Under the pieces are notes generated by a model, which made no database searches, was not told where the DNA came from, and was given only the letters and a program-made list of their open reading frames with translations. Position numbers and translations under genes: made by a program. Source: Procambarus clarkii (Eukaryota > Arthropoda > Malacostraca > Decapoda > Cambaridae). Taken from it: 64,000 nucleotides of DNA. Positions 1 through 11,509 of the stretch are shown in pieces; position 1 is the stretch's first letter, and every line of letters starts with the position of its first letter. Location: the NCBI RefSeq assembly GCF_040958095.1, contig NC_091195.1:23991123-24055122 (forward strand), given 5' to 3'.

Positions 1-548
1 TGGTGTGGTTCTCAAGCTATATCCTGCTCTTGTTAGGCCCCATTTAGATTATGCAGTTCAGTTTTGGTCGCCATATTATAGAATGGATATAAATTCACTT
101 GAACGTGTCCAGCGTAGGATGACTGATAATTCCCCAAATTAGAAATCTTTCATATGAAGAAAGATTGACAAAGCTTGGGTTGCATTCACTGGAAAGGCGT
201 AGAGTTACGGGTGACATGATAGAGGTTTACAAGGTGGGTGAATGGACATAACAAAGGGGATATTAATAGGGTATTAAAAGTATCAACACAAGACAAAACA
301 CGAAACAATGGGTATAAATTGGAGAAGTTTAGATTTAGGAAAGACTTGGGTAAATACTGGTTCAGTAACAGGGTTGTTGATTTGTGGAACCAATTACTGC
401 GTAACGTGGTGGAGGTGGGGTCCCTCGATTGTTTCAAGCGCGGGTTGGACAAGTATATGAGTGGGATTGGGTGGTTATAAATAGGAGCTGCCTCGTATGG
501 GCCAATAGGCCTCCTGCAGTTGCCTTGTTCTTATGTTATGTTCTTATG
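1..548 (+). mobile_element. CR1-clade LINE copy A, 3' part of ORF2 and tail
   Basis: This is the 3' end of a CR1-type LINE that enters from the left edge. It encodes the C-terminal part of ORF2, downstream of the reverse transcriptase core (motifs such as [10 protein letters not shown] and KFRFRKDLGKYW). It then has the short 3' UTR and the terminal TTCTTATG-type repeats near 525-548. The reading frame is broken near 120-180 and again near 235, so it is not functional. The family is recognised by comparison with the intact copies at 3,767, 16,691 and 21,176. Confidence 0.85.
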
Positions 549-687
549 AATGACTCTGGCACTCTGCCTGACTCTATTGATTTATTAAATATGGTAGACA
601 GTGGCTCGGAAAGCTCCTCTTTGCATTCTTTAAGCACCCTAGCAAACACTTCATCCGGCCCTGGGGATTTGTTTGGTTTCAGTTTTT
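549..687 (-). mobile_element. CR1 fragment B (ORF2 fragment before RT core)
   Basis: A short minus-strand piece of CR1 ORF2 corresponding to about residues 488-533 of the intact protein (the NKSPGPDEVFARVLKECKEE region). It is bounded by the 3' tail of copy A on the left and the 3' tail of copy C on the right. It is probably what remains of an element broken by those insertions. Confidence 0.75.
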
Positions 688-1271
688 AAGAATATAAGAA
701 CAAAGGCAACTGCAGAAGGCCTATTGGCCCATACGAGTCAGCTCCTATTTATAACCATCCAATCCCACTCATATACTTGTCCAACCCGTGCTTGAAACAA
801 TCGAGGGACCCCACCTCCACAATGTTACGCGGCAATTGGTTCCACAAATCAACAACCCTGTTACTGAACCAGTATTTACCCAAGTCTTTCCTAAATCTAA
901 ACTTATCCAATTTATACCCATTGTTTCGTGTTTTGTCTTGTGTTGATACTTTTAATACCCTATTAATATCCCCTTTGTTATGTCCATTCACCCACTTGTA
1001 AACCTCTATCATGTCACCCCTAACTCTTCGCCTTTCCAGTGAATGCAACTTAAGCTTTGTTAATCTTTCTTCATATGAAAGATTTCTAATTTGGGGAATT
1101 AACTTAGTCATCCTACGCTGGACACGTTCAAGTGAATTTATATCCATTCTATAATATGGCGACCAAAACTGAACTGCATAATCTAAATGGGGCCTAACTA
1201 GAGCAAGATATAGCTTGAGAACCACACCAGGTGTCTTGTTACTATCGCTGCGATTAATAAATCCAAGTGTC
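688..1271 (-). mobile_element. CR1 copy C/E, 3' segment
   Basis: Minus-strand 3' end of a CR1 copy, with tail repeats at about 688-705 and the ORF2 C-terminus to its left. Coding similarity stops at the FINRS region (about 1,255-1,271). It resumes in the same orientation at 3,157 (segment E), so copy D (1,272-3,156) is inserted in the middle of this element. The coding frame from 749 upward is open in this segment. Confidence 0.8.
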
Positions 1272-3156
1272 ATAAGAACATAAGAACATAAGAACAAAGG
1301 TAACTGCAGAAGGCCTATTGGCCCATACGAGGCAGCTCCTATTCTATAACCACCCAATCCCACTCATATACTTGTCCAACCCGTGCTTGAAACAATCGAG
1401 GGACCCCACCTCCACAAAGTTACGCGGCAATTGGTTCCACAAATCAACAACCCTGTTACTGAACCAGTATTTACCCAAGTCTTTCCTAAATCTAAACTTA
1501 TCCAATTTATACCCATTGTTTCGTGTTCTGTCCTGTGTTGATACTTTTAATACCCTATTAATATCCCCCCGGTTATGTCCATTCATCCACTTGTAAACCT
1601 CTATCATGTCACCCCTAACTCTTCGCCTTTCCAGTGAATGCAACTTAAGCTTTGTTAATCTTTCTTCATATGAAAGATTTCTAATTTGGGGAATTAACTT
1701 AGTCATCCTACGCTGGACACGTTCAAGTGAATTTATATCCATTCTATAATATGGCGACCAAAACTGAACTGCATAATCTAAATGGGGCCTAACTAGAGCA
1801 AGATATAGCTTGAGAACCACACCAGGTGTCTTGTTACTAACGCTGCGATTAATAAAAACAAGTGTCCGATTTGCCTTATTACGAACATTTATGCATTGAT
1901 CCTTTTGTTTTAAATTCTTACTAATCATAACTCCCAGATCCCTTTCGCAATCCGACTTCGCAATCACAACACCATCTAGCTCGTATCTTGTAACTCTATC
2001 ATCATTACCTAACCTCAGAACTTTACATTTATCAGCATTAAACTGCATCTGCCAATCCTTTGACCATTTCAAAACCCTATCTAGATCAACTTGAAGTGAT
2101 AGTGAGTCCTCCTCCGAATTAATTTCCCTACCGATTTTCGTATCATCGGCAAATTTGCAAATGTTGCTACTCAAACCTGAATCTAAATCATTTATATATA
2201 TTATAAACAACAGAGGTCCCAGGACAGAGCCTTGAGGCACTCCACTTACAACATTTTCCCACTCTGACTTGATTCCATTTATACTAACTCTGTTTCCTTT
2301 GGTATAGCCATGCCCTAATCCAGCTTAATATAGCACCCCCAATACCATGAGACTCTATCTTTTTAATCAGTCTTTCATGTGGCACTGTATCAAAAGCTTT
2401 GCTAAAGTCAAGGTATACAACATCGCAATCCTTACCACTATCAACTGCCTCAACAATGCTAGAATAAAAAGATAACAAATTTGTTAAACATGAACGGCCA
2501 TTTATAAAACCATGTTGCGACTCAATTATTAATTTATGTTTTTCAAGATGAAGACGAATTTTATTTGCTATTATAGATTCGAGTAACTTTCCCACAATAG
2601 ACGTTAGGCTAATTGGTCGATAGTTAGACGCAAGTGATCTATCTGCTTTCTTAAAAACTGGTATCACATTAGCAACTTTCCAAAACTCTGGCACTCTGCC
2701 TGACTCTATTGATTTATTAAATATGGTTGACAGTGGGTCACAAAGCTCCTCTTTGCATTCTTTAAGCACCCTGGCAAACACTTCATCCGGCCCTGGGGAT
2801 TTGTTTATTTGAGTTTTACTATTTGTTTAAGAACATCCTCCCTGGTAACTGTTAAACTCGTCAACCTGTCCTCGTCCCCACCCACATAGACTTGTTCGGC
2901 TGAAGGCATATTGTTAAGTTCCTCTTTAGTAAATACAGATACAAAATATTTATTAAAAATACTACTCATCTCTTCATCACTATCTGTTATTTGACCTGTC
3001 TCAGTTTTTAATGGACCTATCCTTTCCCTAGTCTTAGTACGATATAACTGAAAAAACCCTTTAGGATTTGTCTTTGCTTGCCCTGCTATGCGAACTTCAT
3101 AGTTTCTTTTTGCTTTCCTTATCTCTTTTTTAACATTTCTAACCAATATGCCTTAT
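1272..3156 (-). mobile_element. CR1 copy D, 5'-truncated, nested in copy C/E
   Basis: A 5'-truncated CR1 with its own tail repeats (about 1,272-1,297). The left break falls in the host copy's sequence ccaagtgtc and the right one resumes at gtccgatatgcc. ORF2 covers from about residue 380 (LVRNVKKEIRKAKRN) to the stop at 1,344, but frameshifts near 2,241-2,284 and 2,782-2,805 split it into three open segments. The 11-bp string atatgccttat lies just inside the right junction (3,146-3,156) and again 5 bp further on (3,162-3,172), which looks like filler copied from the target. Confidence 0.8.
1344..3146 (-). pseudogene. Broken ORF2 (RT part) of CR1 copy D
   Basis: Three collinear open segments (1,344-2,240, 2,284-2,781 and 2,805-3,146) read the reverse transcriptase and C-terminal domain of CR1 ORF2. 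Visible RT motifs are YRPISLTSIVGKLLES, VVYLDFSKAFDTVP, VPQGSVLGPLL and the catalytic FADD box. The endonuclease and the start of the protein are missing through 5' truncation, and at least two frameshifts prevent translation as one protein. This is a dead copy. Confidence 0.8.
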
Positions 3157-3716
3157 GTCCGATATGCCTTATTACGAACATTTATGCATTGATCCTTTTG
3201 TTTTAAATTTTTACTAATAATAACTCCCAGATCCCTTTCGCAATCCGACTTCGCAATCTCAACACCATCTAGCTCGTATCTTGTAACTCTATCATCATTA
3301 CCTAGCCTCAGAACTTTACATTTATCAGCATTAAACTGCATTTGCCAATCCTTTGACCATTTCAAAACCCTATCTAGATCAACTTGAAGTGATAGTGAGT
3401 CCTCCATCGAATTAATTTCCCTACCGATTTTCGTATCATCGGCAAATTTGCAAATGTTGCTACTCAAACCTGAATCTAAATCATTTATATATATTATGAA
3501 CAACAGAGGTCCCAGGACAGAGCCTTGAGGCACTCCACTTACAACATTTTCCCACTCTGACTTCATTCCATTTATACTAACTCTTTGTTTCCTTTGGTAT
3601 AGCCATGCCCTAATCCAGCCTAATATAGCACCCCCAATACCATGAGACTCTATCTTTTTAATCAGTCTTTCATGTGGCACTGTATCAAAAGCTTTGCTAA
3701 AGTCAAGGTACACAAC
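3157..3716 (-). mobile_element. CR1 copy C/E, 5' segment
   Basis: Continuation of the copy whose 3' end is at 688-1,271. It encodes an internal RT segment from VVYLDFSKAFD through FADD to NVRNKAYRT. The upstream (5') end is cut at about 3,716, where the tail of a further CR1 piece begins. The frame is open across this piece, and it shows a few substitutions against the intact copies. Confidence 0.75.
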
Positions 3717-3766
3717 ATAAGAACATAAGAACAAAGGTAACTGCAGAAGGCCTATTGGCCCATACG
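3717..3766 (-). mobile_element. CR1 3'-end stub (~50 bp)
   Basis: Only the last ~50 bp of CR1 is present: TTCTTATG repeats, the CTGCAG motif and the GGCCTATTGGCC hairpin. It lies immediately 3' of the full copy F, in the same orientation. It may be an extremely 5'-truncated insertion or a slippage duplication of the 3' end of copy F. Confidence 0.7.
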
Positions 3767-3849
3767 AACATAAGAACATAAGAACATAAGAACATAAGAA
3801 CAAAGGTAACTGCAGAAGGCCTATTGGCCCATACGAGGCAGCTCCTATT

Positions 3850-6786
3850 CTATAACCACCCAATCCCACTCATATACTTGTCCAACCCGTGCTTGAAACA
3901 ATCGAGGGACCCCACCTCCACAATGTTACGCGGCAATTGGTTCCACAAATCAACAACCCTGTTACTGAACCAGTATTTACCCAAGTCTTTCCTAAATCTA
4001 AACTTATCCAATTTATATCCATTGTTTCGTGTTCTGTCCTGTGTTGATACTTTTAATACCCTATTAATATCCCCCCGGTTATGTCCATTCATCCACTTGT
4101 AAACCTCTATCATGTCACCCCTAACTCTTCGCCTTTCCAGTGAATGCAACTTAAGCTTTGTTAATCTTTCTTCATATGAAAGATTTCTAATTTGGGGAAT
4201 TAACTTAGTCATCCTACGCTGGACACGTTCAAGTGAATTTATATCCATTCTATAATATGGCGACCAAAACTGAACTGCATAATCTAAATGGGGCCTAACT
4301 AGAGCAAGATATAGCTTGAGAACCACACCAGGTGTCTTGTTACTAACGCTGCGATTAATAAATCCAAGTGTCCGATTTGCCTTATTACGAACATTTATGC
4401 ATTGATCCTTTTGTTTTAAATTCTTACTAATCATAACTCCCAGATCCCTTTCGCAATCCGACTTCGCAATCACAACACCATCTAGCTCGTATCTTGTAAC
4501 TCTATCATCATTACCTAACCTCAGAACTTTACATTTATCAGCATTAAACTGCATCTGCCAATCCTTTGACCATTTCAAAACCCTATCTAGATCAACTTGA
4601 AGTGATAGTGAGTCCTCCTCCGAATTAATTTCCCTACCGATTTTCGTATCATCGGCAAATTTGCAAATGTTGCTACTCAAACCTGAATCTAAATCATTTA
4701 TATATATTATAAACAACAGAGGTCCCAGGACAGAGCCTTGAGGCACTCCACTTACAACATTTTCCCACTCTGACTTGATTCCATTTATACTAACTCTCTG
4801 TTTCCTTTGGTATAGCCATGCCCTAATCCAGCTTAATATAGCACCCCCAATACCATGAGACTCTATTTTTTTAATCAGTCTTTCATGTGGCACTGTATCA
4901 AAAGCTTTGCTAAAGTCAAGGTATACAACATCGCAATCCTTACCACTATCAACTGCCTCAACAATGCTAGAATAAAAAGATAACAAATTTGTTAAACATG
5001 AACGGCCATTTATAAAACCATGTTGCGACTCAATTATTAATTTATGTTTTTCAAGATGAAGACGAATTTTATTTGCTATTATAGATTCGAGTAACTTTCC
5101 CACAATAGACGTTAGGCTAATTGGTCGATAGTTAGACGCAAGTGATCTATCTCCTTTCTTAAAAACTGGTATCACATTAGCAACTTTCCAAAACTCTGGC
5201 ACTCTGCCTGACTCTATTGATTTATTAAATATGGTTGACAGTGGGTCACAAAGCTCCTCTTTGCATTCTTTAAGCACCCTAGCAAACACTTCATCCGGCC
5301 CTGGGGATTTGTTTGGTTTGAGTTTTACTATTTGTTTAAGAACATCCTCCCTGGTAACTGCTAAACTCGTCAACCTGTCCTCGTCCCCACCCACATAGAC
5401 TTGTTCGGCTGAAGGCATATTGTTAAGTTCCTCTTTAGTAAATACAGATACAAAATATTTATTAAAAATGCTACTCATCTCTTCATCACTATCTGTTATT
5501 TGACCTGTCTCAGTTTTTAATGGACCTATCCTTTCCCTAGTCTTAGTACGATATAACTGAAAAAACCCTTTAGGATTTGTCTTTGCTTGCCCTGCTATGC
5601 GAACTTCATAGTTTCTTTTTGCTTTCCTTATCTCTTTTTTAACATTTCTAACCAGTTGTACGAATTCCTGTTCTAAAGTGACCTCCCCATTTTTAATCCT
5701 TTTGTACCAAGCTCTCTTTTTACCTATAAGGTTCTTCAAATTCTTTGTTATCCACTTTGGGTCATTAGTATACGATCTATTCAATTTGTATGGTATACTA
5801 CGTTCCTGTGCTTTGTTTAGAATATTCTTAAATAAGTTATATATTGAATCCACATCGAAATCCCCATTTAAGTCACCTATCGCTGGGTTCATGTCTCGCT
5901 CCAAGACCGGCCCACACCCCATACCCAAGCCATTCCAATCAATTTGACCCAAAAAATTTCTTAGGCTATTAAAATCAGCTTTTCGAAAATCTGGCACTTT
6001 AACAGAATTTTCTCCTACTGGTCTATTCCATTCTATGCTAAATCTGATTTCTTTGTGATCACTGCTCCCTAGCTCACTCCCTATTTCGATGTCATTAATT
6101 TGCGTTTCCCTGTTAGTTAACACTAAATCTAAAATATTATTTTCCCGTGTTGGTTCCTTAATGTGTTGCGTAAGAAAGCAATCGTCAATTAATTCTAGAA
6201 AATCTTCTGCTTCACTATTCCCTGTTTTGTTCAACCAGTTTATTCCGCTAAAATTAAAGTCACCCATGACATAAATACTGTTAGATCTAGATGCTCTAGA
6301 TATTTCATCCCATAGATGCTTTGCTTCCATTCTGTCTAAATTTGGTGGCCTATATATTACTCCTATTATAATATTATTAGCTTTTTCGTTTAATTCAATC
6401 CAAATAGTTTCTGTGTGTGGCTCTGTTTTGATTCCCTCTTTGAGACTACATTTCAAATTGTCCCTAACATATATGGCTACTCCACCTCCTCGTCTAATAT
6501 ATCTATCTGTGTGAAATAGTTTAAATCCATATATTTGATATTCAGCTAATAGTTCTCTATTTTCTACATTCATCCACGTTTCGGTAAGTGCAATAATATC
6601 TATTTTTTCTGTGCAGACAAGAGCATTTAATTCGTTAATTTTATTTCTTAGACTTCTACTGTTAGTGTAATATACCCTAAGTGAATTGTTATTTTGCGGA
6701 CCTTCTCTTTCCCTGATCGTTTTGCCAATTCCTTTCTCCCACAAACACATACTTTTATTACCTCCTTCCTCCAAATCAATTCCCAT
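3850..6786 (-). CDS. CR1 ORF2: APE endonuclease-reverse transcriptase (intact)
   Basis: An uninterrupted 978-aa ORF2. The first ATG is at 6,786; the frame is open 33 nt further but only from a TTG. ORF1 ends at 6,798, so the stop-to-ATG gap is 11 nt, compatible with termination-reinitiation. The N-terminal apurinic-type endonuclease shows TETW (68-71), YRPPN (~147-151), GDFN (176-179) and SDH (243-245). The RT shows NYRPISLTS (~553-561), LDFSKAFD with Asp625, PQGS (683-686) and the catalytic FADD (711-714). A conserved CR1 C-terminal domain follows. It would nick target DNA and copy its own RNA by target-primed reverse transcription. No disabling mutation is visible, but activity is inference. 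Confidence 0.93.
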   Translation of the reverse strand: MGIDLEEGGNKSMCLWEKGIGKTIREREGPQNNNSLRVYYTNSRSLRNKINELNALVCTEKIDIIALTETWMNVENRELLAEYQIYGFKLFHTDRYIRRGGGVAIYVRDNLKCSLKEGIKTEPHTETIWIELNEKANNIIIGVIYRPPNLDRMEAKHLWDEISRASRSNSIYVMGDFNFSGINWLNKTGNSEAEDFLELIDDCFLTQHIKEPTRENNILDLVLTNRETQINDIEIGSELGSSDHKEIRFSIEWNRPVGENSVKVPDFRKADFNSLRNFLGQIDWNGLGMGCGPVLERDMNPAIGDLNGDFDVDSIYNLFKNILNKAQERSIPYKLNRSYTNDPKWITKNLKNLIGKKRAWYKRIKNGEVTLEQEFVQLVRNVKKEIRKAKRNYEVRIAGQAKTNPKGFFQLYRTKTRERIGPLKTETGQITDSDEEMSSIFNKYFVSVFTKEELNNMPSAEQVYVGGDEDRLTSLAVTREDVLKQIVKLKPNKSPGPDEVFARVLKECKEELCDPLSTIFNKSIESGRVPEFWKVANVIPVFKKGDRSLASNYRPISLTSIVGKLLESIIANKIRLHLEKHKLIIESQHGFINGRSCLTNLLSFYSSIVEAVDSGKDCDVVYLDFSKAFDTVPHERLIKKIESHGIGGAILSWIRAWLYQRKQRVSINGIKSEWENVVSGVPQGSVLGPLLFIIYINDLDSGLSSNICKFADDTKIGREINSEEDSLSLQVDLDRVLKWSKDWQMQFNADKCKVLRLGNDDRVTRYELDGVVIAKSDCERDLGVMISKNLKQKDQCINVRNKANRTLGFINRSVSNKTPGVVLKLYLALVRPHLDYAVQFWSPYYRMDINSLERVQRRMTKLIPQIRNLSYEERLTKLKLHSLERRRVRGDMIEVYKWMNGHNRGDINRVLKVSTQDRTRNNGYKLDKFRFRKDLGKYWFSNRVVDLWNQLPRNIVEVGSLDCFKHGLDKYMSGIGWL

Positions 6787-6797
6787 ACCTCTAACTA

Positions 6798-7588
6798 CTA
6801 ACAGTTTAAACCCAAACAAACACCTCTAACCACTTCTTCTAGCGAGTTCGCAACAGCAACAACCCCAGCTCTCGATAGATGCACCCCATCACGAGCATAC
6901 ATTTCATTTCTTCCATAGAAGTGTTCCCAGTTGTCTATGAAAGATATTGCATTTGATTTGCAATATCTTTCCAGCCGGCAATTGACACCAAGTGCCCTCG
7001 ATATCCATTCATTTCCCACTCCCTTTCTTGGAAGAATGCCACATATGATCGGGATTCCTCCCTTGCTCCTAACTAACTCTATGGCTGTTTTATACCTCTG
7101 AATCAGTTCCTCACTCCTGACTCGACCAACATCATTTCCTCCCACGCTAATGCAAATAATGGGATTGTTCCCATTACCAGCCATAATATCATTCATGTTG
7201 TTTATAATATCACCAATGCCAGCTCCGGGATAGCAAACCCTTAACCTGTTCCCCCTATCTCTAGCACAAAACGTTCTATCCAAATACCTTATCTGGGAAT
7301 CTCCCACAACTAATGTTTGCTTAGGTACTTCCTTTACTTTCTGAGGGGCCTGCGCTTCCTTTCTCTTCGTTGCTTTCCCTTTTGCGCGATCCACAGTCTC
7401 TCCACAGCACTCGTCCTCCAAAACGTCAAATGAATTTGAAGTTGCTATGGCGTTTGAAGGCGGCTTTATCAAAGTCTTCTTAAGGCCCCTGTCTTTCGCA
7501 ACTCTCCAAGACGAGGTCCCTTTACTGCTGGTCTCCTCCTTCGTTACTTCTCGTAGTTTTTTAAGCTGACGCACCTCCTCCCGCAGAG
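6798..7588 (-). CDS. CR1 ORF1: SGNH esterase protein, 5'-truncated
   Basis: The frame is open from the stop at 6,798 to the break with copy G. The lost 5' end would have carried the first part of the coiled coil. It contains an SGNH/GDSL hydrolase domain with block I VVGDSQIRYLD (catalytic Ser), block III SVGGNDVGR (Asn) and block V ARDGVHLSRAG (Asp and His). An esterase in ORF1 is characteristic of CR1-clade LINEs; its substrate is not known from sequence. A basic, low-complexity linker precedes the domain. The upstream codons past 7,588 belong to copy G and are not part of this protein. Confidence 0.85.
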
Positions 7589-7602
7589 AGGCAGCTCCTA
7601 TT

Positions 7603-10516
7603 CTATAACCACCCAATCCCACTCATATACTTGTCCAACCCGTGCTTGAAACAATCGAGGGACCCCACCTCCACAATGTTACGCGGCAATTGGTTCCACA
7701 TCTCAACAACCCTGTTACTGAACCAGTATTTACCCAAGTCTTTCCTAAATCTAAACTTATCCAATTTATATCCATTGTTTCGTGTTCTGTCCTGTGTTGA
7801 TACTTTTAATACCCTATTAATATCCCCCCGGTTATGTCCATTCATCCACTTGTAAACCTCTATCATGTCACCCCTAACTCTTCGCCTTTCCAGTGAATGC
7901 AACTTAAGCTTTGTTAATCTTTCTTCATATGAAAGATTTCTAATTTGGGGAATTAACTTAGTCATCCTACGCTGGACACGTTCAAGTGAATTTATATCCA
8001 TTCTATAATATGGCGACCAAAACTGAACTGCATAATCTAAATGGGGCCTACTAGAGCAAGATATAGCTTGAGAACCACACCAGGTGTCTTGTTACTAACG
8101 CTGCGATTAATAAATCCAAGTGTCCGATTTGCCTTATTACGAACATTTATGCATTGATCCTTTTGTTTTAAATTCTTACTAATCATAACTCCCAGATCCC
8201 TTTCGCAATCCGACTTCGCAATCACAACACCATCTAGCTCGTATCTTGTAACTCTATCATCATTACCTAACCTCAGAACTTTACATTTATCAGCATTAAA
8301 CTGCATCTGCCAATCCTTTGACCATTTCAAAACCCTATCTAGATCAACTTGAAGTGATAGTGAGTCCTCCTCCGAATTAATTTCCCTACCGATTTTCGTA
8401 TCATCGGCAAATTTGCAAATGTTGCTACTCAAACCTGAATCTAAATCATTTATATATATTATAAACAACAGAGGTCCCAGGACAGAGCCTTGAGGCACTC
8501 CACTTACAACATTTTCCCACTCTGACTTGATTCCATTTATACTAACTCTCTGTTTCCTTTGGTATAGCCATGCCCTAATCCAGCTTAATATAGCACCCCC
8601 AATACCAATATAGCACCCCCAATACCAGTATAGCACCCCCAATACCAAATCCTTACCAACATCACAATCCTTACCTCTATCAACTGCCTCAACTATGCTA
8701 GAATAAAAAGATAACAAATTTGTTAAACATGAACGGCCATTTACAAAACCATGTTGCGACTCAATTATTAATTTATGTTTTTCAAGATGAAGACGAATTT
8801 TATTTGCTATTAAAGATTCGAGTAACTTTCCCACAATAGACGTTAGGCTAATTGGTCTATAGTTAGACGTTAGACGTATCTCCTTTCTTAAAAACTGGTA
8901 TCACATTAGCAACTTTCCAAAACTCTGGCACTCTGCCTGACTCTATTGATTTATTAAATATGGTTGACAGTGGGTCACAAAGCTCCTCTTTGCATTCTTT
9001 AAGCACCCTGGCAAACACTTCATCCGGCCCTGGGGATTTGTTTGGTTTGAGTTTTACTATTTGTTTAAGAACATCCTCCCTGGTAACTACTAAACTCGTC
9101 AACCTGTCCTCGTCCCCACCCACATAGACTTGTTCGGCTGAAGGCATATTGTTAAGTTCCTCTTTAGTAAATACAGATACAAAATGTTTATTAAAAATAC
9201 TACTCATCTCTTCATCACTATCTGTTATTTGACCTGTCTCAGTTTTAAATGGACCTATCCTTTCCTTAGTCTTAGTACGATATAACTGAAAAAACCCTTT
9301 AGGATTTGTCTTTGCTTGCCCTGCTATGCGAACTTCATAGTTTCTTTTTGCTTTCCTTATCTCTTTTTTAACATTTCTAACCAGTTGTACGAATTCCTGT
9401 TTTAAAGTGACCTCCCCATTTTTAATCCTTTTGTAACAAGCTCTCTTTTTACCTATAAGGTTCTTCAAATTCTTTGTTATCCACTTTGGGTCATTAGTAT
9501 TCGATCTATTCAATTTGTATGGTATACTACGTTCCTGTGCTTTGTTTAGAATATTCTTAAATAAGTTATATATTGAATCCACATCGAAATCCCCATTTAA
9601 GTAACCTATCGCTGGGTTCATGTCTCACTCCAAGACCGGCCCACACCCCATACCAAAGACTTTCCAATCAATTTGACTCAAAAAATTTCTTAGGCTATTA
9701 AAATCAGCTTTACGAAAATCTGGCACTTTAACAGAATTTTCTCCTACAGGTCTATTCCATTCTATGCTAAATCTGATTTCTTTGTGATCACTGTTCCAAA
9801 GCTCACTCCCTATTTCGATGTCATTAATTTGTGTTTCCCTGTTAGTTAACACTAAATCTAAAATATTATTTTCCCGTGTTGGTTCCTTAATGTGTTGCGT
9901 AAGAAAGCAATCGTCAATTAATTGTAGAAAATCTTCTGCTTCACTATTCCCTGTTTTGTTCAACCAGTTTATTCCACTAAAATTAATGTCACCCATGACA
10001 TAAATACTGTTAGATCTAGATGCTCTAGATATTTCATCCCATAGATGCTTTGCTTCCATTCTGTCTAAATTTGGTGGCCTATATATAACTCCTATTATAA
10101 TATTATTAGCTTTTTCGTTTAATTCTATCCAAATAGTTTCTGTGTGTGGCTCAGATTTGATTCCTTTTTTGAGACTACATTTCAAATTGTCCCTAACATA
10201 TATGGCTACTCCACCTCCTCGTCTAATATATCTATCTGTGTGAAATAGTTTAAATCCATTTATTTGATATTCAGCTAATAGTTCTCTATTTTCTACATTC
10301 ATCCACGTTTCGGTAAGTGCAATAATATCTATTTTTTTCTGTGCAGACAAGAGCATTTAATTCGTTAATTTTATTTCTTAGACTTCTACTGTTAGTGTAA
10401 TATACCCTAAGTGAATTGTTATTTTGAGGCCCTTCTCTTTCCCTGATCATTTTGCCAATTCCTTTCTCCCACAAACACATACTTTTATTACCTCCTTCTT
10501 CCAAATAAATTCCCAT
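7603..10516 (-). pseudogene. Broken CR1 ORF2 of copy G
   Basis: Collinear segments at 7,603-8,001, 8,037-8,834, 8,863-9,621, 9,625-10,356 and up to 10,516 cover the endonuclease (TETW, GDIN in place of GDFN, SDH) and RT (FADD intact). Breaks include a 1-bp loss near 8,050, a triplication of a ~21-bp 'atagcaccccc' string near 8,588-8,650 replacing the AFDTVPHE region, a duplication near 8,865 and an extra T near 10,333. The stop after VLERD at about 9,624 is also non-family. It cannot make a functional protein. Confidence 0.8.
8588..8650. repeat. Short triplicated string inside copy G RT
   Basis: The string tatagcacccccaatacca occurs three times in a row here but only once at the matching place in the other CR1 copies. 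The expansion coincides with loss of the conserved AFDTVPHERLI region of the RT. It is a local replication-slippage event. Confidence 0.8.
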
Positions 10517-10527
10517 ACCTCTATCTA

Positions 10528-11425
10528 CTAACAGTTTAAACCCAAACAAACACCTCTAACCACTTCTTCCAACGAGTTCGCAACAGTAACAACCCCAGCT
10601 CTCGATAGATGCACCCCATCACGAGCAAACATTTCATTTCTTCAATAGAAGTGTTCCCAGTTGTCTATGAAAGATATTGCATTTGATTTGCAATATCTTT
10701 CCACCCGGTAATTGACACCAATTGCCCTCGACATCCATTCATTTCCCACTCCCTTTCTTGGAAGAATGCCACATATGATCGGGATTCCTCCCTTGCTCCT
10801 AATTCAATGGCTGTCCTGAATCTCTGTATTAGTTCCTCACTCCTAACTCGCCCAACATCATTACCCCCTGCACTAATACAAATAATGGGGTTGTTTCCAT
10901 TTCCCGTCATAATATCAGTCATGTTTCCAACAATATCACCAATTCCAGCTCCCGGATAGCAAACCCTTAATCTGTTCCCCCTATCTCTGGCACAAAACGT
11001 TCTGTCTAAATACCTTACCTGGGAATCTCCCACAACCAAAATTCGCTTTGATTCTCCCTTTTCCTTTCGAGCAGTTTGAGGGACCTGCGCTTCAATGCTC
11101 CTCGTTGCTTTGCCTCCTCTTTGAACAACAGGTTTACCAAAGCACTCGTCCTCTAATACGTCAAATGCGTTAAAAGTCCTTAGGTGTAGACTATTAGTTG
11201 TCGGTTTTGCCAAGGTCTTCTTAAGACCCCTGTCTTTCACAACTTGCCAAGACGAGGTCTTCTTAAAACTGGTCCCGTCAGTCTTTCTTAATGGGTCCCG
11301 TCAACACTGGCCTTCCACTTCGTTTCCTCCCGAAGTCTCAGCCGTCGTACCTCCTCCCGCAGGGAATCCATCTCTGCTCTCAGAGCTCCAACCAGACTCA
11401 CCAAATCCTTTACTAATCCTTCCAT
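10528..11425 (-). pseudogene. Broken CR1 ORF1 (esterase) of copy G
   Basis: The ATG at 11,425 starts MEGLVKDLVSLVGALRAEM, a leucine-rich coiled coil, followed by a stop about 45 codons in. Esterase sequence continues at 10,665-11,240 with VVGDSQVRYLD, SAGGNDVGR and further frameshifts near 10,800. It is clearly diverged from the ORF1 of copies F, H and L, for example in the linker. This may represent a second CR1 ORF1 lineage or simply an older copy. Confidence 0.75.
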
Positions 11426-11509
11426 TATTGCAATAATAATGTTACTAGAATCGGAGCTCCAGCTAACACAACCTCTCACTGTGACTGCGTGAGAGTCTAA
11501 TTGTTTCTA

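Larger units (their letters stand above)
3767..7588 (-). mobile_element. CR1-clade LINE copy F, nearly full length
   Basis: A nearly complete CR1 LINE: tail with at least four TTCTTATG repeats, short 3' UTR, intact ORF2 and most of ORF1. The 5' end is cut inside the ORF1 coiled coil at the string cgcagag (about 7,588). There it joins the ORF2 3' end of copy G without G's tail, with agag/gagg microhomology. The missing tail suggests a deletion or recombination between copies, not a simple insertion. It closely resembles copies L and N. Confidence 0.9.
7588..11495 (-). mobile_element. CR1-clade LINE copy G, near full length, decayed
   Basis: A complete layout of ORF2 then ORF1 on the minus strand, including the start of ORF1 at 11,425 and some 5' UTR (ctcactgtgactgcg). 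It lacks the 3' tail because it joins copy F at 7,588. It has frameshifts, a local deletion/duplication near 8,590-8,690 and several substitutions, so it is older than F, L and N. On its 5' side it abuts the ORF2 of copy H. The string ctaattgttt is doubled at that junction (about 11,497-11,516). Confidence 0.85.

Noticed and set aside
3153-3869. A 238-aa frame joining CR1 RT to the tail stub and copy F
   Set aside because: It reads across three separate elements and their repeat tails; a chimera of the assembly of insertions, not a gene.
5678-6274. Small frames opposite CR1 ORF2 (89, 61, 92 and 74 aa types, recurring in each copy)
   Set aside because: They are antisense shadows of ORF2 codons and repeat in every copy; no independent evidence.
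6787-6819. ORF2 beginning upstream at MFGFKLLV
   Set aside because: The first codon there is TTG, overlapping ORF1. The first ATG (6,786 and equivalents) is preferred.
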